NCBI RefSeq assembly: GCF_028583425.1
Contig: NC_072791.1
Coordinates: 34,355,368-34,419,367, forward strand
Length of the DNA stretch: 64,000 nt
Direction: 5' to 3'
Source of the DNA: Eublepharis macularius
Lineage: Eukaryota; Chordata; Lepidosauria; Squamata; Eublepharidae
Made by a program: the position numbers and the translations under genes. Under the pieces are notes generated by a model. That model saw nothing but the letters and a program-made list of their open reading frames with translations. It had not been told where the DNA came from and did no database searches. Below are positions 23,158 through 34,258 of this stretch, piece after piece (positions within the stretch are counted from its first letter, which is position 1; the number at the start of each line of letters is the position of its first letter).

Positions 23158-23561
23158 GGAGTTACTGATGTGGCAGATCCTCTGCTTGCAGGGAAAGAGC
23201 TGTGCTGGCTCAAATGCATCATGTAGGTCTGCTGTAATTATAGCTGCGCCCACTAGTGCCGCTGGAGTTAAGAGAGACTGTTAATATCTTTGTTGTAGCC
23301 CATCATTTTTCCAAGGAGTCGCGCAGGCTGCAGAATTTGCCCTTTCAGGCCTTTGGGTAGCGGATCTTGGCTGCAAACCGTGTGGTTTTGTATGTGTTTG
23401 TAAGAAACGGGAACAAAGTTCACCCTGAGGAAATCGTCTGTTCCCATCCCTTGCTTCACCAATGGGAGTTCACTTCTAGGCCAATGATGAAGTGGAAGCT
23501 GCCAGTTGATTGGTGCCGTTTCTGGAATCCTCCTTGCTATTGACTCTCCTTCCTGTGACTT

Positions 23562-23591
23562 CTTCTCTTGGCTTCTCTAAGCCAAGAGAAG
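23562..23591. other. Perfect 13-bp hairpin
   Basis: CTTCTCTTGGCTT and AAGCCAAGAGAAG are exact inverted repeats around a 4-base CTCT loop. No structured-RNA family is recognised. Confidence 0.5.
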
Positions 23592-24594
23592 CATTTTGCT
23601 TGTCTGGTTTCTTCCATTTCCACAGCATCTCTTGGTTTTAAATTGCTGGGAAGTGCTTGATTGAAGGTCAAGGAATTCCAGTTCAGTAAGGGAGAAAGAA
23701 TCCAAAGCCTGCTGAACATTTATTTGGCTTTTAAAGGAAATTAAGCTCCATGCGGTCACACAGACATACTCTGGAATCCCTCTTTCTTTGTGAGAATCAA
23801 GTTTCACAGAGAAACTTGCCTCTAATTTGTTTTTGAAACTAATCCGTCAGCATCCTCTTTTTAGGTGCATGTTCATAGGGTGCTATTTGTTCTGGGGTTT
23901 GTTTTGCTTTAAGTATAGTCCTTCCCTATTCCTTGTTCACATTTTGAGTCTTCAGTGGAAGCAGTTATAAGTAAAAGTAGTTACCTATATTCCTAACACA
24001 AACGGTAGAATCTGGCAGTCTCCATACAAAGTCCAGAGAATCTGAGTTTACATTAAAAACAAATAAACATCTAGCCCTTGTGACTGCTGAATTTTGAAAG
24101 TGAAAAATGTGGGCAGGAGGGTTTAAGTACCTGAATTTTATTTTATCTTTTGCAGAACAGAGAATGGTGTGGAAGTGACTTCTGGTACTATTACATAAAT
24201 TCCTTCCTATAGTCTCAGTGCCGCTCTCTGCAGCGTCACTGTTTCCAAGTATTGTCTCTTTTTGCTCACCTCTACTTGTCAGCCTTTGACTTAAAAACAG
24301 CAGTGGAATGGCTGTGGCAGCATGTCTATCAATACTTATCTTGCGTCTGACTCCAAATTTGACATTCAATGCGCAGAAATAAAAATCCGCTCGACGGGGC
24401 CAGAAACAGATTGGGAAGATGCTTTGAGAAGCCTGGGGGAACTTCCAGGTTTACAGGAAAAAATAAAACTAAACAAAGGCAGGGGGAGAAAATGAACATA
24501 AAATAGCAGGTTGACCTCTTGTGAGACTACCTCAAGCCATGTTGGCAGCCATTATGGACCACCTAGGCAACCACAGAAACATTGGGGAAGGGAT

Positions 24595-24770
24595 GTGACC
24601 CACCAGGAGACCACTCAGGCAGATGGTCCTAGGGTTCAATTCCTGCCATCTCCAGTTAAAAAGTAAGTCATGTGAGTTCTTGGAGAACTATGCCTGTCAG
24701 AATAGACAATAGTAACTCTGATAAACCAATGGTCTGATTCACTATAAGGCAGCTTCATGCGTTAAACATC
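24595..24770 (+). repeat. Degraded tRNA-type SINE
   Basis: Shares the GGTTCAATTC B-box-like segment and the GATTCACTATAAGGCAGCTT end with the copy at 17033. Confidence 0.45.
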
Positions 24771-24885
24771 ATTCACTGATGTTGTCTATGAATGCTGAAA
24801 ATGGCTGCTGAGAATTTGGTGATCGTTTTTACCCCCATTTTTACCCACTATGAATTGAAAGATGGTCAGTATGGGTATCTAAGAA

Positions 24886-25281
24886 GTCTCTCTACACAAT
24901 ACTTTTGACGTGTTCTTCACATATTGGGAGATGCAATGTTGGCTGGGAAGTGTAGTTTTAAATGACAGAGCTGGCGGAGATCACTCTGGAGGGAACGGAT
25001 TCTCTCACAGCCCTCCACTGCCTCTGGCGTCTCCCCTTCCAGAGCCTTTGCCCTGTCGAGGCTCAGTTGATTCAAAGTTTTAAGCAGCAATGGCAGCAGG
25101 GTAAAAGCTTTGGAAGGGGAGATAGTCTGGCACGCCAGAGGTGGTGGAGGGCTGTGAGAGAATCCGTCCTCTCCAGAGTGATCTCTGCTGGCTCTGTCTT
25201 CCAAAACTATGCTTCCCGGCTAACATTGCATCTCCCAACACTTGATGAACACACGCCCCAGCGTCTCATATAAAGAGACTC
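24886..25281. mobile_element. Long-armed palindromic transposon, copy A
   Basis: Two arms of about 185 bases are inverted repeats of each other. GGGAGATGCAATGTTGGCTG at 24924 recurs in reverse near 25225, and CACTCTGGAGGGAACGGATT at 24981 recurs in reverse near 25170. The termini carry AGTCTCT-like repeats. The two ORFs over it (on opposite strands) are a consequence of the palindrome. Copy B lies at 48391. Superfamily is not certain (hAT suspected). Confidence 0.75.
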
Positions 25282-25284
25282 TCA

Positions 25285-27200
25285 GGCATGTAGACCAGTG
25301 GGGAACAAATAAGTAAACTTGATCTACTGCAGGCAAACAACCCAAACAAAATATTTGCGAGGATGCTGTTTTAGATAAACTATTCATATAGTAAAATCTG
25401 TACTCTGTTTGCAGATGAGAGCTAGCTTTTTTGATTCATTCAAATCATTCCAGGCAGGTAACAGAGTGTGTCTGTTGTAGCAACATTAGACAGGTTTTCA
25501 GTGGACGAACACTTTGTCAAATGCATAAACATAACATACCTTGGATAGACATGTCGTGCATCTGATGAAGTGAGCTTTGAGTGGAAAAATGCTTATGCTG
25601 GAAAAAAATGGTTAGTCTTTAGGGTGCCACTGGAGTCCTGTTTTTACTATGATTCATTCAGTTACTTAAAAAAAATTATACAGCCTTTTTAGCTTAGTAG
25701 GCATCCAAGATGTAGGATAATAAAGTACAAAGAATATAATTGATGAAATGATGTGCTTTGGATGCTGTGGCTCTATTTTGTTAACAAGGAGTCTTATACC
25801 AGTGGAAATAACTTCCTTGCTGTTAGAGGAATGGAATCATTTGAGGATCTAACCTCACGGCAGCAGCATTTAAAAACAGGCTTCAAGACAATGGCAACAG
25901 TTTGCTACAAAAAGCAGCCCCCAAGGAAGGAGGTAAAGCAGCCACCAAACGCTTAAATAAATAGGACAAACTGATGCCTGAAAGATAACCAGGAGGACAT
26001 CAAACCAATATCCTCAGGGAATTCATCACTTGAGCTCACCCACAGAAGGGCTTTCATGTGTCCCTCACTGTGATAACTGAAGCTCTCATACCTATGTGCG
26101 GCATGTGCAAATACCAATTAACGCATTACAGTTGAGAAAAGGAGAGGTCAGACTGCTTCTTTCTCTGCTGCTATGTAACATATCTATCCGCTCAGAGTGT
26201 CCCAGCGATTGCGTCCATAATAGGGTATCTGTGTGTTACGGGAGGGAGCTGTGCAAGGAGTTGCATGGCTGTGCTTTGGAAAGCTGTCAAGTGAAGCATT
26301 CACCCCCATTGGACCCTTATATGCCATTTAGGAGCGGATTGTTCCTAAATTAGGTCTTCTGCTTTGAGCAATCGAAAGCTAAGAATCTTCTGTGTAACCC
26401 TTGTTGGGTTCTAATGTAGGTCTGCTCTTATAGCAGTGCGGATGGGAAAAGCTATATTTAAAGTCCTGCCAATATTTTTTTTCACTGATAGTTATCCAAA
26501 TGGTACTTATATTGCTCTGTACTGAGGACAGTATCAGTGGATGTTCTTTTTTTTATCAGAGTAAATTATTAGCTTTATTAAGACTGTGACATTTAGCACA
26601 AAAAATCTGGCCGTAATTACCTAAGATTCATAATGATAATTTGTTTCAGTCCTCGGCTGCTTTTGTGCTGCTTTTATATTTTTGGTATACGTGCAGCCCA
26701 ATGCTGTCTATCTCTAGCCTGAAATAAATCACACTGAGCAATAAGATTTGTTCTAAGGCAAGAGCACGTAGAACTTTAAAAAAAACCCCAGCATTCGCAC
26801 AGATTATGTTCAGAAGTTTCCTGAATGAATGAGAGGTTTTGGCAAACTAGGAGGAAAATAAGTTAGTCAACAAGCTATTGCCACAGCACGGAAGACAGCT
26901 GCATAATCTTCTTTATGGTCTCTGTGCATCACACTGATGAACTGTCCCACCTGTGCAGAGCTTGGATTCAGAAACTTCTAGAACTAATTTTGAGGTGTGA
27001 AAGTCCTCTTCCCTCTGAGGCACAGTCTTGACTGCTCATGCCCCAAAAGGAAGAAGTGTGCCTTCTCACTTGGTTCTCTTTCATCCACTGTTACTGCAGC
27101 AGCCGTATTTAACACAGCAGCAACACAGAGCTGTTGAGGCAGACAGTATGGCCCCATAAGGAGAAACCTAAACCTTAAATAGATGAATAAAGATCTGCCC
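25285..27200. other. Intron 2, mostly unique DNA
   Basis: Apart from a foldback-family remnant at 25555-25640 (CTGATGA at 25562, GGTGCCACTGGAGTCCTG at the end) I see no repeat. Stretches at 26090-26350 and 26560-26760 look repeat-free and contain homeodomain-like TAATTA/GTAATTAC words. Confidence 0.4.
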
Positions 27201-27207
27201 CAATATG

Positions 27208-27297
27208 CTTACAGCGCAATCCTAAGCAGAGTTACTCCAGTCTAAGCCCATTAAAATCAATGATCTTAGAGTGGAGTAACTGTTAGGATTGCATTAG
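27208..27297. repeat. Short palindromic MITE, complete
   Basis: GCAATCCTAAGCAGAGTTAC at the left end is mirrored by GAGTAACTGTTAGGATTGC at the right end, with CCAGTCTAAGCCCATT/TCTTAGAGTGG between. Relatives lie at 3118 and 52008. Confidence 0.7.
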
Positions 27298-27334
27298 TAG
27301 TCATTTTTTTCTGTCACTCTAGCGCTGATATTAG

Positions 27335-27420
27335 GATTTGAGTCCAGTGGCACCCTAGAAACCAATAAGATTTTCAGGATATAAAGGTTCAAGAGTCACA
27401 GCCCCCTTCTTCAGACACTG
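27335..27420 (-). repeat. Hammerhead-like foldback family member, decayed
   Basis: The minus strand has CTGAAGA (27408-27414), then AGGGGGCTGTGACTCTTGAA, but GAAAG is lost. The arm TTTGAGTCCAGTGGCACC is shared with 4243. Confidence 0.5.
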
Positions 27421-27814
27421 ACGTTGCTCTCTGTTGTGAAGGTGATGCAAGAGGTTGCCTTCAGGACCTGCATCTGACTTCAGGGAGCCTTTCCCGAAGG
27501 CCGGTTATCAGACTTGCTTCAAGGCTAACTTGCCCGAACTTTCACTATCGGGGACAGACTCCCCAAACAGGCAAAGTATAACTCACACCCCAGGATCTAA
27601 GCGCCCTTTGAGTGCGGGCTCTCTCAGCTTCTGATGTGGTACAGAAATTCTTGTACTCTGTATCAGTGCCACTACTTCACCTTCTGACACCAGAGTTGAT
27701 GATAACACTTCCAATCTTTCCTTCCTTTGCTTTTTTGTAAAGGCAAGGGCTTCTCATTTACAGTATAAATCCCTCCTGCAAGGTTATGATATGTCCCCCA
27801 TTCTCTTCTTATAA

Positions 27815-27935
27815 CTATGAAGAAAGGAGCTTTGACTCTTGAAAGCTTATACTCTGGAAATCTTGGTCTTTAAGGTGCTACTTGACTTGAATCTTGCTCT
27901 TCTACTGCAGACCAACACGGCGACCCACCTGAAAG
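27815..27935 (+). repeat. Hammerhead-like foldback family member
   Basis: ATGAAGA (C3 of the core lost), then GGAGCTTTGACTCTT, GAAAGCTTA and the family end (GGTGCTACTTGACTTGAAT, ACCAACACGGCGACCCACCT). Confidence 0.55.
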
Positions 27936-28279
27936 TATCTTAAAGCTATTGATTGATTAATTCATAGAGGCATGCAAAAGAAATGGCATAAAATAAATTC
28001 TTTGGAGTGAGTTTGGTAATTCCCTTCCCTGCCCTGCAACTTTCTCCCAAGAAGCTTCAGTGTTAAATGCAAATGAAATGCATTTACTGTTAGCTGCTTC
28101 CCATTCTGTCCCCTCTCAGATTGAGAGGAGTAGGCAGTGGCTGCAGAGGAAGCTTTTGGGGTTGGGAAAAGGAGGGGAGGAAGACTGGAGAAGGCAAAGG
28201 TGTTTTTTCAAACTTCTAAACATAGAAGCATCATTATTTAAAAATGTAATTGTCGTCTTTCTCCATTCTGTTAAATTGT

Positions 28280-28555
28280 TAAAAAAGGCAGGCATGAACC
28301 GAAATACAAACCAAAGTTCATCATGAACCAGGCTGGTTTATGGTTCACGAATTGGCGGTTTGTGGGAATTGCCCGGTTTGTTTGGTTCATATTTCAGTTT
28401 GTCACTGCATACAGCCTGGTGCCGATCAATTAGTTTCCTAGGCAACAGGGGGATGGGCTGTCTGCATACCCGGAAGTGGTGTTTTCACGAACCAAATGAA
28501 CCAGTTTGCAAACAGGTGAAAGTTCATGGAAGTTTGTGGTTTGTGAAACCATGAA
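28280..28555. repeat. hAT-like MITE fragment carrying an X-box
   Basis: Repeated GAACC/GGTTC words (GAACCGAAATACAAACCAAA, GGTTTGTTTGGTTCAT) are typical of a reptile MITE group. The X-box GTTTCC-TA-GGCAAC lies at 28433-28446. The ends are not resolved. Confidence 0.45.
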
Positions 28556-29689
28556 CTTGAATGTATTTTTTTTCTTATTAAAAAGTGCTGTCACCTTCCT
28601 AGATTTTTGCCCAGAGGCATCCTGTTCCCATACTATTTGGGTATATGGAGAGACAGGAGAATGCACACACTCAGTGATGATAGAGTGGCATGCCCAAATG
28701 TACTTTTTTTCCAACATTCAGCCCTGGAGTTAGAAAGATCCTAGGCTAAATCCTGATGAGGTCTCTGAGATTAAGAAATTAACCCCAGAGATAAATTCTA
28801 GAGAGGTAGCCATTTTCGTCTATTGTAAGAAAACCAAAAAGGAGTCTTGTGACTCCTGAAGCCTAACAGATTTATTGTAGCCCAGTCTTCGTGTCTAGAG
28901 CCTGATTCACGAGATACATGAAGTGAATTTGCAGTCAGTGAAAAATGGAACTCTTCCAAAGTTACCGCGTTCCCAGGTACATTAATCTAGACTGACTTCA
29001 AAGAGTGTTACACCCTAGAATGTGTGTGAAAGAGTATATAGCGTTAATCTGCAAATGGATAATTTAAGGTGTGCAGAAGAATTAAACCCTAAAGGACTCT
29101 AGGCTCATCTTCTCTTAATGGTCTGAGGCTTACTATATGGAACTTGTGTGAATTTGCTGTTCCTCAAATTGTACATTATCCTGATGTAATGTAAAGTCCA
29201 AGTGATTTTGTTCCACTGACTAATCTTGGCTTTTCTTGACAGTATTTTTATACACCGATACTCTTTTTAGCTGCTTTCACATGCTTTCTCAGCCTCTAGT
29301 GTGCTAAAAATATATTTTGCTTTTTTGTTTTACTGAAGAGGGTGAGTTGTGACTGCCTTTTATATTTCCCAGATTCTAAAATTGAGTGGTTTTTTTCTGC
29401 CTTGCTTTACAATTGCAATCCAATTTTTTTTGCTGCCACCTCCTTCTCAAGAGTGCACCTACGATGAGAAGTATATACTTTTTAATTTAAATATTTATAA
29501 AACTTCCCTTCCTTGTTACCTGCAAACTTAAAGCAGTTTACAAACAAACAAAACCACATCACAAATTGCAAAGCAGCCAATTATACACTTTGGCAGTACA
29601 AGCTGGCATACTGAAATAATCAAAAACTGCTGTCCAGGGATCCTACTGGCTAGGTTCTATTAAGAGCTTTCCTAAATAAAAACTACAGG

Positions 29690-30470
29690 GCCTGTGAAAT
29701 GTAGGGCAGAAAGAAGCACATTGCAGAATTTGGGGGGGCAACTACTGTGGTGGACTATTTTAAAACCTTTTGGGGTGTCCCTGTCCTAAAGGAAAGAACT
29801 GAAAGAAGGAATTGTTCAGGTGAGTAGTCGCATAGAGAGAGGAGATCTTTTGCATGTATGGATCCCAGGTCATGTACAGCTTTATAAGTCAAAACCAGTA
29901 CTTTGAATTGAGCATGGAAACACATTGGCAGCCAGTGCAAATATTCTTGGTCTAGTGTGGTATGTAGGCAGTACCAAAACTTGCCAAAAGTTGGGCAGCA
30001 GTATTCTGAACTAGCCATAGTTTCTGATTCGTCTTCAAGGGCATCTCGGTGTAGAGCACATTGCAATAAGCTAGTCTGAAGATTACAGAAGCATAGTTGA
30101 GGTTGGTCAGGTTGGCTGATGAAAAAGATACTGAGCCAACTGAACCAATTGTTTTTTCTGTCAACAAACTTGGTCCAGCAACACTACCAAACAATTATAC
30201 GGTGACCCCATCCAATGTTGGTTAAACAGCTCCTTTCAGTTAATCAGCCTTTGGAACTAACATGTCCACCTTATCTAGATTCAGTCTAAGATTATTCCTT
30301 CTTAACAATTTGACTGTGGTATCTACGCAGTGGCCCCGAGCAGAGATGGCTGTGACTAGTTGCTTAGCTACTGAAATGTAGCGGTGGATCTCAGCAGCAT
30401 AGTTTAGAACTTTTGAAGATCTCGTTTAAGGTTGTTAAATCATGTCAGTAAGACAATCAACCCCTGAAAC
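29690..30470 (-). pseudogene. L2/CR1-clade LINE ORF2 C-terminus, decayed
   Basis: On the minus strand two adjacent frames read FRLAYCNVLYTEMPLKTNQK with LWLVQNTAAQLLAS (about 30045-30115), then LHWLPMCFHAQFKVLVLTYK (about 29870-29950). This is the conserved end of the reverse-transcriptase region in L2-like LINEs (dYCNaLY..LP......LQ.VQNaAARL, HWLPv..R..FK.L.LtyKal). Frameshifts between them show it is dead. Confidence 0.8.
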
Positions 30471-30543
30471 ACTTTGTACATTTAGATACACTCAGGGAGC
30501 TGACTATTACTACCTGTGTAGATGGTGCCAGTGACTCTTCTAG

Positions 30544-30619
30544 TGCTTGATCTGTGCCCAGGTTGTGTCTCAGTCAGACAGGATCACAGCGGTTTTGTCT
30601 GCTTAGAATCTTGTTAAAG
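30544..30619 (+). repeat. Source copy of a local 76-bp duplication
   Basis: This segment recurs at 31045-31120 with about three differences. Both start TGCTTGA and end CTTGTTAAAG. Confidence 0.7.
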
Positions 30620-31044
30620 TTCCCCGATTTGTCACTGAATCTCTGTTTCCAATCAAATCCATGTAGGAATCACTGCTTTGAACATTTCAGTTTGGAGAGA
30701 GTCAACAGAGGCATTGGTAGCAAGGGGGAAAGTCTTCCTTTGCCACTGTCACTGGTTCCTTATGAGCTTTCAAATGAGTGCCGTAGTATGCGCTGTCTGA
30801 TTTGGCCTGAATTGTCTAACAACAGTGCTCTAAATGTCACTGTACCCTCTTTAGTTCCTTCAGTTCTTCATTAAACTACGATGCCAACACCCTAGGGTTG
30901 CAGGTTCTTTATATCCCCCAGAACAGTGGTGATTTCACGGGGCTGATGATATCAAGTCAAGAACTCAGCCCAGGTCTGCATCCCTTTAATATCAATTCAC
31001 TTCAGCTTTGAACCCACTGCATGCAACGGCTTCCTCTTTAAAGA

Positions 31045-31120
31045 TGCTTGACCTGTGCCCAGGTTGTGTCTCTGTCAGACAGGATCACAGAGGTTTTGTC
31101 TGCTTAGAATCTTGTTAAAG
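31045..31120 (+). repeat. Duplicated 76-bp insert with 13-bp flanking repeats
   Basis: The second copy of the 30544 segment is flanked by the exact 13-bp direct repeat TTCCTCTTTAAAG (31031-31043 and 31121-31133), which resembles a target-site duplication. Confidence 0.65.
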
Positions 31121-31589
31121 TTCCTCTTTAAAGTGAACTTCAGCAGATCCTTACTTCCCTCAATTTCCTCTTGCTTTCTATTTGAAATTGATATTAGTAA
31201 GATAGATGCATTGAGGGAGAATAAGATACGTTGGGCCCATAGCTAGGACATCACCATGCAGGAGTACACATTGCTCTTAGTTCACACATCCAAGCTGGTT
31301 GAACTCAGCAGAAAATGTTGTAGAAGGAGCAGATCTTCCCCTGCCTTCCCTTTCCCCATGCAGCCTGGTGTTTTATCCCCAAAAATCCTCACTGAGGCTT
31401 GGAAGAGCCTTGTGAACAACATGCACCAGATCAACAATGTGGAGTGAGGTAAGATCACCGCCCTCTATGCTTGCCAGAGTTGGTGAAAGGAGGAGGAAGA
31501 GGCAATTTTACCTGATTCCTCCTTGTCCCTCCAGCATCCCATTTGGTTTGTGAGGATTTTCAGGCCAAAAGGCAGGCCGCTTGGGGAAG

Positions 31590-31620
31590 GAAGGAAGGAA
31601 GGAAGGAAGGAAGGAAGGGA
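31590..31620. repeat. (GGAA)n microsatellite
   Basis: About seven GGAA units in a row. Confidence 0.9.
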
Positions 31621-31767
31621 AAGATCCACTCTGACAACTTGTCCTAGTAGTCTTTCCAGTGATCTTACTTACCAGAACTATTGGGTATGAGTAATTAGAT
31701 TCTGATGATTGGCAGAGGTATCTTGCCAATTCTAAACTTGGTGGCTGAAGACCTTCACTTTCTAATA

Positions 31768-31958
31768 GGGTTGCCAACCTACCGGTGGGGCCTGAAGACT
31801 TCCTGCAATTACAGAGATCAGAAAATGTCAGCTTTGGAGGGGTGGCCTCTATGGCATTATGCCCAGCTGAGCTCCCTCTCGTCCCCCAAACCTGCCATCT
31901 ACAGGATCCTCCCCAAAATCTCCAGGAATTTCCCTTCCCAAAGTTGGCATCTCTGTTT
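31768..31958. mobile_element. hAT-type MITE
   Basis: The ends AGGGTTGCCAAC and, in reverse, AGAGATGCCAAC are inverted repeats, with CTTTCTAA and TTTTCTAA (7 of 8) on the two sides. The interior phrases GGAGGGGTGGCCTCTATGGC and AAATCTCCAGGAATTTCCC belong to a common reptile MITE. Confidence 0.7.
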
Positions 31959-32715
31959 TCTAACTAAATACATTTACGTTGAGATAGCTGGGGTTTGCCA
32001 TATCTGTGACCTGAGCTTGTATACTTGCAATAATGCTTTGGTGGTTGGCTCTTCCCTCCCTCCCAATATGAATATTACCTTCTGCTCCAACTCTATTTAA
32101 CTTTTTCTTCTCAGAGAACACGGTGGCACTCTTTCAGGGACGTGATTTCACTCTGCATTCTTCAATTGCCAATCCTTATACTACAGATATCGGAGGCTTC
32201 TGTTTGGCTCTCATTTGCTCACTGAGGACAGAAACAGCAGTTGCTGCTTTTAAATTGCTCTTTGTAAAAATGAGGAGCTGAAAGTACCTTTTTAAAAAAA
32301 TCTTGTCTCTGCTACATCTCTGTTTGGAAACATTGCTCCTGGCTGCCACAGAAATTTTGCCTCTGGCTACTGACATTTCATATAGTGTGTCTTCCCTCAA
32401 GCTATAGCTGAGTTCTTAATTTTAGGTTCCATCAGGCAAACCAATTGCAGCTTGCACAGAAGAAACCCTGAAGTGTTTGTATGTAGACTTGTAATCGCAC
32501 CCTGCTGCTTGACACAATGGACCTTGGCAATAAATTCAAGCTTTTATGCCCTGTCAAACCCCCTGAAGAATAAAAGCCTGCAGGTATTCCTGGTGGAATT
32601 CCAAAATAGCATGTGAATTGGGTCATAAATGCTTGGATATTCTTCATTTCCAAATGCTTTTTGCTAGGGGTGTGCACAGGAAACAAATTCAGTAAATTCA
32701 GGTTTGGTAGTACCC

Positions 32716-33148
32716 AGGGGTCATTTCGTAGGAAAAGAGCTGGAGGAACTCATTGGCATAACTCATTAGCATATGCCACACCCCTTGACATCACTGGAAG
32801 TGTGTCATTAGCATGGCTGATTTGCGTATGCCACACCCCCTGACATCACCTATCCTGGCTGTTTTGGATCCAATCCTGGCCATTCTGGGCCGAAATTGGG
32901 CCCAAAATGGCAAAAAGGGGCTGAAAATGGCCGAAAGGGGCCCAAAATGGTCAGGATCAGGCTGCTGCTGAGTGGGAGAGTGATCCACCACCCGTCAGAG
33001 GCCCGATTTGGGCCATTTTGGCCCCAATCCAGGCTGAAACAGGCCCAAAATGCCCAAGAGTCAGGTGGGCGGGGTCACCTGACATGTGACCTCTTTGGGG
33101 AACTGCTGGAACTGCGTTCCTGTGCGTTCCCCCTCAAAATGAGCCCTG
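32716..33148. mobile_element. hAT MITE nested in the larger hAT element
   Basis: The termini are CAGGGGTCATTT and, in reverse, CAGGGCTCATTT. The flanking 8-mers GTAGTACC (32708-32715) and GTTGTACC (33149-33156) match at 7 of 8. GC-rich tandem words (GGCCCAAAATGG, GCCATTTTGG) fill the interior. No transposase. Confidence 0.8.
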
Positions 33149-33876
33149 GTTGTACCAAACGGGGGGGGGAACAGTATTCCCCGAATACCGAATTCATACT
33201 CAAATTTGGTTTGGTAATGCAGAGCAAATTTGGTCAAATTTGGCCATTGTTTCCTATGGGAAACTCAATTTGGAAATATCCGGTGGCTGGTGTGTGTGTG
33301 TGTCATTCTTTGACTGAATTTCACCAGATTTGCAGGGAACTACTCTTAACTGTCCTGTAATGACCCCCTAAGTTTCATGAAGATTGGGCTAAATTATGGG
33401 GGCCATCTAGGGGGCTGGGGGTGGCACTTTGCAAGCAAAATCCACCAAATTTCCAGGGGACCTACTGCTCACCGTCCTCTAAAGACCCCCCCCCCCAAGT
33501 TGCAGGGAGATTGGACCCCAGGGGGCCACATTATGCCCCTCTAAAAGGTGCCCCAGCAATGCCATTTGTTTCTGTTATGGGAAAAAACTCTTCAGGAATG
33601 AAGCTACTCCTGAACCCTAATCTACAGGTAAGCCTAATACGACAAAAAACCTACTTCTAATATGCCTTGCCTGGCTCCAGGGGAACCGGAGATGAGCAGA
33701 GAAACCCTAGTTAAAAATGCGCTAATGGGCGGCCTATGTATCTATAGATTTTGACTAGAAGCTGAACTCTTCTTAATTCCCTACACAAGCCTATTAAAGG
33801 GCGGGGGGAAACTCTTTGGTCCCTAAAAGCTAGTAATTAAGTTTTTCTTTACGGATTCGTTTTCGTTTTTGCAGCC

Positions 33877-33954
33877 ATGTCAGACGCTCCTCTCGGCAGG
33901 TCCGAGAGGAAGCGGCCGAGCCGCCTGGCCGGGCGGCTGATCTGCAAAGGTTAG
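33877..33954 (+). other. Short basic uORF in the HAL1-like 5' UTR
   Basis: ATG 33877 opens a 25-codon frame (MSDAPLGRSERKRPSRLAGR...) that ends at TAG 33952. It is rich in R and K, has no known domain, and could be a leader ORF or chance in GC-rich DNA. Confidence 0.3.
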
Positions 33955-34258
33955 CCCCCAGACTCTCAGGCAGGGAGTCTGAGTCCGGGACGCGGCGGGA
34001 AGAGCCCTCTGACAGATCGAGGCAGGGGGTAAATCTCCCGTTTGTCCCTATGGAGGCCGGCAGACGAGCGCGGCACCCAGTGTGCTGCCGGGCTATGGAA
34101 AACGGCAAGGAGCAGGATTAGGCGAAAGCCTGCAAGTAAGCGAATCCCTTCTGTTACTACAAGCGCATGTGAGGAGTGGTGGGGTCTGAAGGTTAGAAGA
34201 CTCGGATTTTTCCCCCCTCATAGAGTCTCGGAAGATTGGCGGCTTCCCCCCCCCTAAA

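Larger units (their letters stand above)
22955..23560. promoter_or_regulatory. Putative conserved block with two X-boxes
   Basis: This is a repeat-free, locally CpG-containing stretch holding two RFX X-box-type palindromes 29 bases apart (23101-23114 and 23144-23157). Enhancer function is inferred. Confidence 0.4.

Noticed and set aside
24917..25273. Opposed ORFs of about 100 codons
   Set aside because: They are the two strands of a long palindrome. Their peptides mirror the inverted arms.
25562..25590. A further active hammerhead core (CTGATGA...GAAA)
   Set aside because: The segment after CTGATGA cannot form stem II (GTGAG faces GAGTG instead of its complement), so it is a decayed relic.
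30554..31246. Two similar ORFs (MPRLCL.QTGSQRFCLLR...) suggesting a gene pair
   Set aside because: The likeness comes from the 76-bp local duplication. Frames diverge at once outside it and lie next to LINE relics.
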